Source: an uncultured Oscillospiraceae bacterium (GTDB taxonomy: Bacteria > Bacillota > Clostridia > Oscillospirales > Acutalibacteraceae). Taken from it: DNA of 6,656 bases. This document shows, piece after piece, positions 5,707 to 6,656 of this stretch. The position numbers and the translations under genes are program-made. Location of the stretch: NCBI GenBank assembly GCA_958451705.1, contig CAUDRD010000087.1:1-6656 (forward strand). Reading direction: 5' to 3'. The notes under the pieces were generated by a model that did no database searches, was not told where the DNA came from, and saw only the letters and a program-made list of their open reading frames with translations. Within the stretch, counting starts at the first letter, position 1; each line of letters begins with the position of its first letter.

Positions 5707-6213
5707 TTATGCAATACTTTTTCTTCTGTGAATTACAAAGCGGCTCAGAGGATAGGTCCAAACTGTAGGCAAAGTCATAACAATGAGCTTTACAAGCATA
5801 TCTACCCAGAAATTGTTCCAGCCGTTATTTGTAATCCATGTTCCTAAAAATGCACCGAACCATGTGTTAAAGGTGATTGTGCATATGACCATTATAGCAT
5901 AGAGTAACGAAGAAACAAGCGGGTTTGCATCTGACTTGAAGGTAAGCTTACGGTTCATGATGTAAGCTGCGGCATATCCTATTATTGCCGAAATGAGGTA
6001 GGAATAAAGATATCCCTTATACTCTATTCCCAAAAATGTGAGAATGGGACTGTTTTCAACGGGAACTCCCTGCAATGAGCTGAACACAACGTACTGCAAC
6101 AGGGCATAGACTGCCATTTCAAGAATTGATGTGCTGGCTCCCGTAAAAGTGAATTTTATAAACTTCCAAATTTCTCTGTGCTTCTCTACAAACAGCACTG
6201 CTTTTTCTTTCAT
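5707..6213 (-). CDS. GtrA-family integral membrane protein
   Basis: 168 residues with four hydrophobic segments at about 18-44, 68-87, 99-124 and 137-158, the usual GtrA-like layout. The N-terminal KFIKFTFTGASTS (17-29), the NRKLTF motif after the second helix (87-92) and the terminal YPLSRFVIHRR (154-164) are family signatures. Characterised members help translocate lipid-linked (undecaprenyl phosphate) sugars for modification of surface polysaccharides; whether this one does so is inference. The ATG is preceded by AAAAGGAG with 9-nt spacing. It is the first gene of the operon, with a sigma-A-like promoter close upstream. No glycosyltransferase is nearby, which is unusual for classical gtr loci. 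The loop between helices 1 and 2 (about 45-67) is longer than I would expect for the family. Confidence 0.9.
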   Translation of the reverse strand: MKEKAVLFVEKHREIWKFIKFTFTGASTSILEMAVYALLQYVVFSSLQGVPVENSPILTFLGIEYKGYLYSYLISAIIGYAAAYIMNRKLTFKSDANPLVSSLLYAIMVICTITFNTWFGAFLGTWITNNGWNNFWVDMLVKLIVMTLPTVWTYPLSRFVIHRRKSIA

Positions 6214-6244
6214 CTTTTATTGCTCCTTTTCATCCATTGAGTTT

Positions 6245-6273
6245 AGAATATATCAGCTATTTGCCTTAGTCAA
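6245..6273 (-). promoter_or_regulatory. Sigma-A-like promoter of the GtrA / HAD / metallo-hydrolase operon
   Basis: Minus strand TTGACT (6273-6268), 17-bp spacer, TATTCT (6250-6245). Five of six and four of six bases match consensus. The expected start near 6238 gives a leader of about 25 nt with the ribosome site in it. Confidence 0.65.
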
Positions 6274-6366
6274 GCAAGTTTACAAAGGCTTAACACACAT
6301 TTAACCGGGGGATTTGAATAGCTTTTTCGGAGCATATTTTTCATTTTAAAACGGCAATAAATTTTG

Positions 6367-6395
6367 TTGACGGCAGTTATCAGGCACTATATAAT
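6367..6395 (+). promoter_or_regulatory. Strong sigma-A promoter of the MmcQ/YjbR gene
   Basis: TTGACG (6367-6372), 17-bp spacer, TATAAT (6390-6395): eleven of twelve bases match consensus. Initiation near 6402 leaves about 40 nt of leader before the ATG at 6444. It is divergent from the GtrA operon promoter; about 95 bp separate the two -35 boxes. Confidence 0.85.
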
Positions 6396-6443
6396 TTTAT
6401 TAAAAGCAGAGGATTTTAACGTATTTCGGTTATGAGGTAAAAT

Positions 6444-6656
6444 ATGAAAACAGAGGAAATTATCAGTTATTGCCTAAATAAAAATGGTGCCTATGAGGAT
6501 CATCCCTTTGGACCGGAATCCACAATAATCAAGGTTGAAAAGAAAATCTTTGCTCAGTTTTTTACATTAAAGGGGATAGAAAGTGCAACCTTTAACTGCG
6601 ACGCAATGACAGGGGAATTTTACCGCAGTCTTTTTCCGGGAGTTATAGTCAGGGGG
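6444..6656 (+). CDS. MmcQ/YjbR-family protein (3' truncated by window)
   Basis: 71 residues are visible before the window ends. The start TEEIISYCL...GAYEDHPFGPE (3-25) is the hallmark of the MmcQ/YjbR (DUF419) family. A K-K-I-F-A strand (33-37) follows, then a segment ending in FNCD, and a YRSLFPGV stretch (62-69) matching the family's Y-PGV. The proteins adopt a CyaY-like fold and are suspected to bind DNA or protein partners; function is not settled. The C-terminal half, with the usual H-W-NTV block, lies outside the window. ATG 6444 has GAGGT 5 nt upstream. A nearer-upstream ATG at 6432 runs into a stop after two codons. Confidence 0.9.
   Translation, partial: MKTEEIISYCLNKNGAYEDHPFGPESTIIKVEKKIFAQFFTLKGIESATFNCDAMTGEFYRSLFPGVIVRG

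Overview
The window looks like chromosomal DNA from a low-to-moderate GC Firmicute, most likely a Clostridia/Ruminococcaceae-type gut anaerobe. The signs are a short clostridial-type SufB/SufD protein, strong AGGAGG-like ribosome binding sites, sigma-A promoters close to consensus, U-tract terminators, and small Xre and Arc-like regulators. This placement is inference from gene content; no rRNA or other phylogenetic marker is present.

Layout, left to right. (1) Positions 1-869, plus strand: the 3' part of a SufB/SufD-family Fe-S cluster assembly scaffold, then a short gap with a hairpin. (2) 951-2723, plus strand: a 590-residue protein with three N-terminal membrane helices and a long extracytoplasmic part. 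I cannot assign it a function; it appears to contain a divergent internal duplication and a small C-terminal beta-rich domain. Two terminator hairpins follow, and the second lies inside the last codons of the convergent gene. (3) 2852-3756: a compact regulatory island. A small SLOG-family (DprA-like Rossmann) protein on the minus strand is divergent from a two-gene plus-strand unit encoding an Xre-type HTH protein and an Arc-like ribbon-helix-helix protein. The Arc-like gene starts with GTG at 3580. The SLOG promoter matches TTGACA-17-TATAAT exactly and is bracketed by two inverted near-palindromes whose centres are 42 bp apart. (4) 3889-6213, minus strand: an apparent operon transcribed GtrA-family membrane protein, then Cof-type HAD phosphatase, then ComEC-like metallo-beta-lactamase-fold hydrolase. 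The last two overlap by 23 bp, and a bidirectional terminator at 3835-3866 ends the unit. (5) 6444-6656, plus strand: the start of a MmcQ/YjbR-family protein, cut by the window end. It is divergent from the GtrA operon, and each direction has its own sigma-A-like promoter.

Most of the window is ordinary housekeeping or accessory content. The part most worth following up is the SLOG / Xre / Arc-like island: a small predicted nucleotide-binding protein behind a maximal-strength promoter whose flanking sites suggest tight repression, next to genes for two DNA-binding proteins of different folds. Its biological role cannot be told from sequence alone. No rRNA, tRNA, CRISPR array or insertion sequence was seen, and no stretch over 300 bases lacks a gene.
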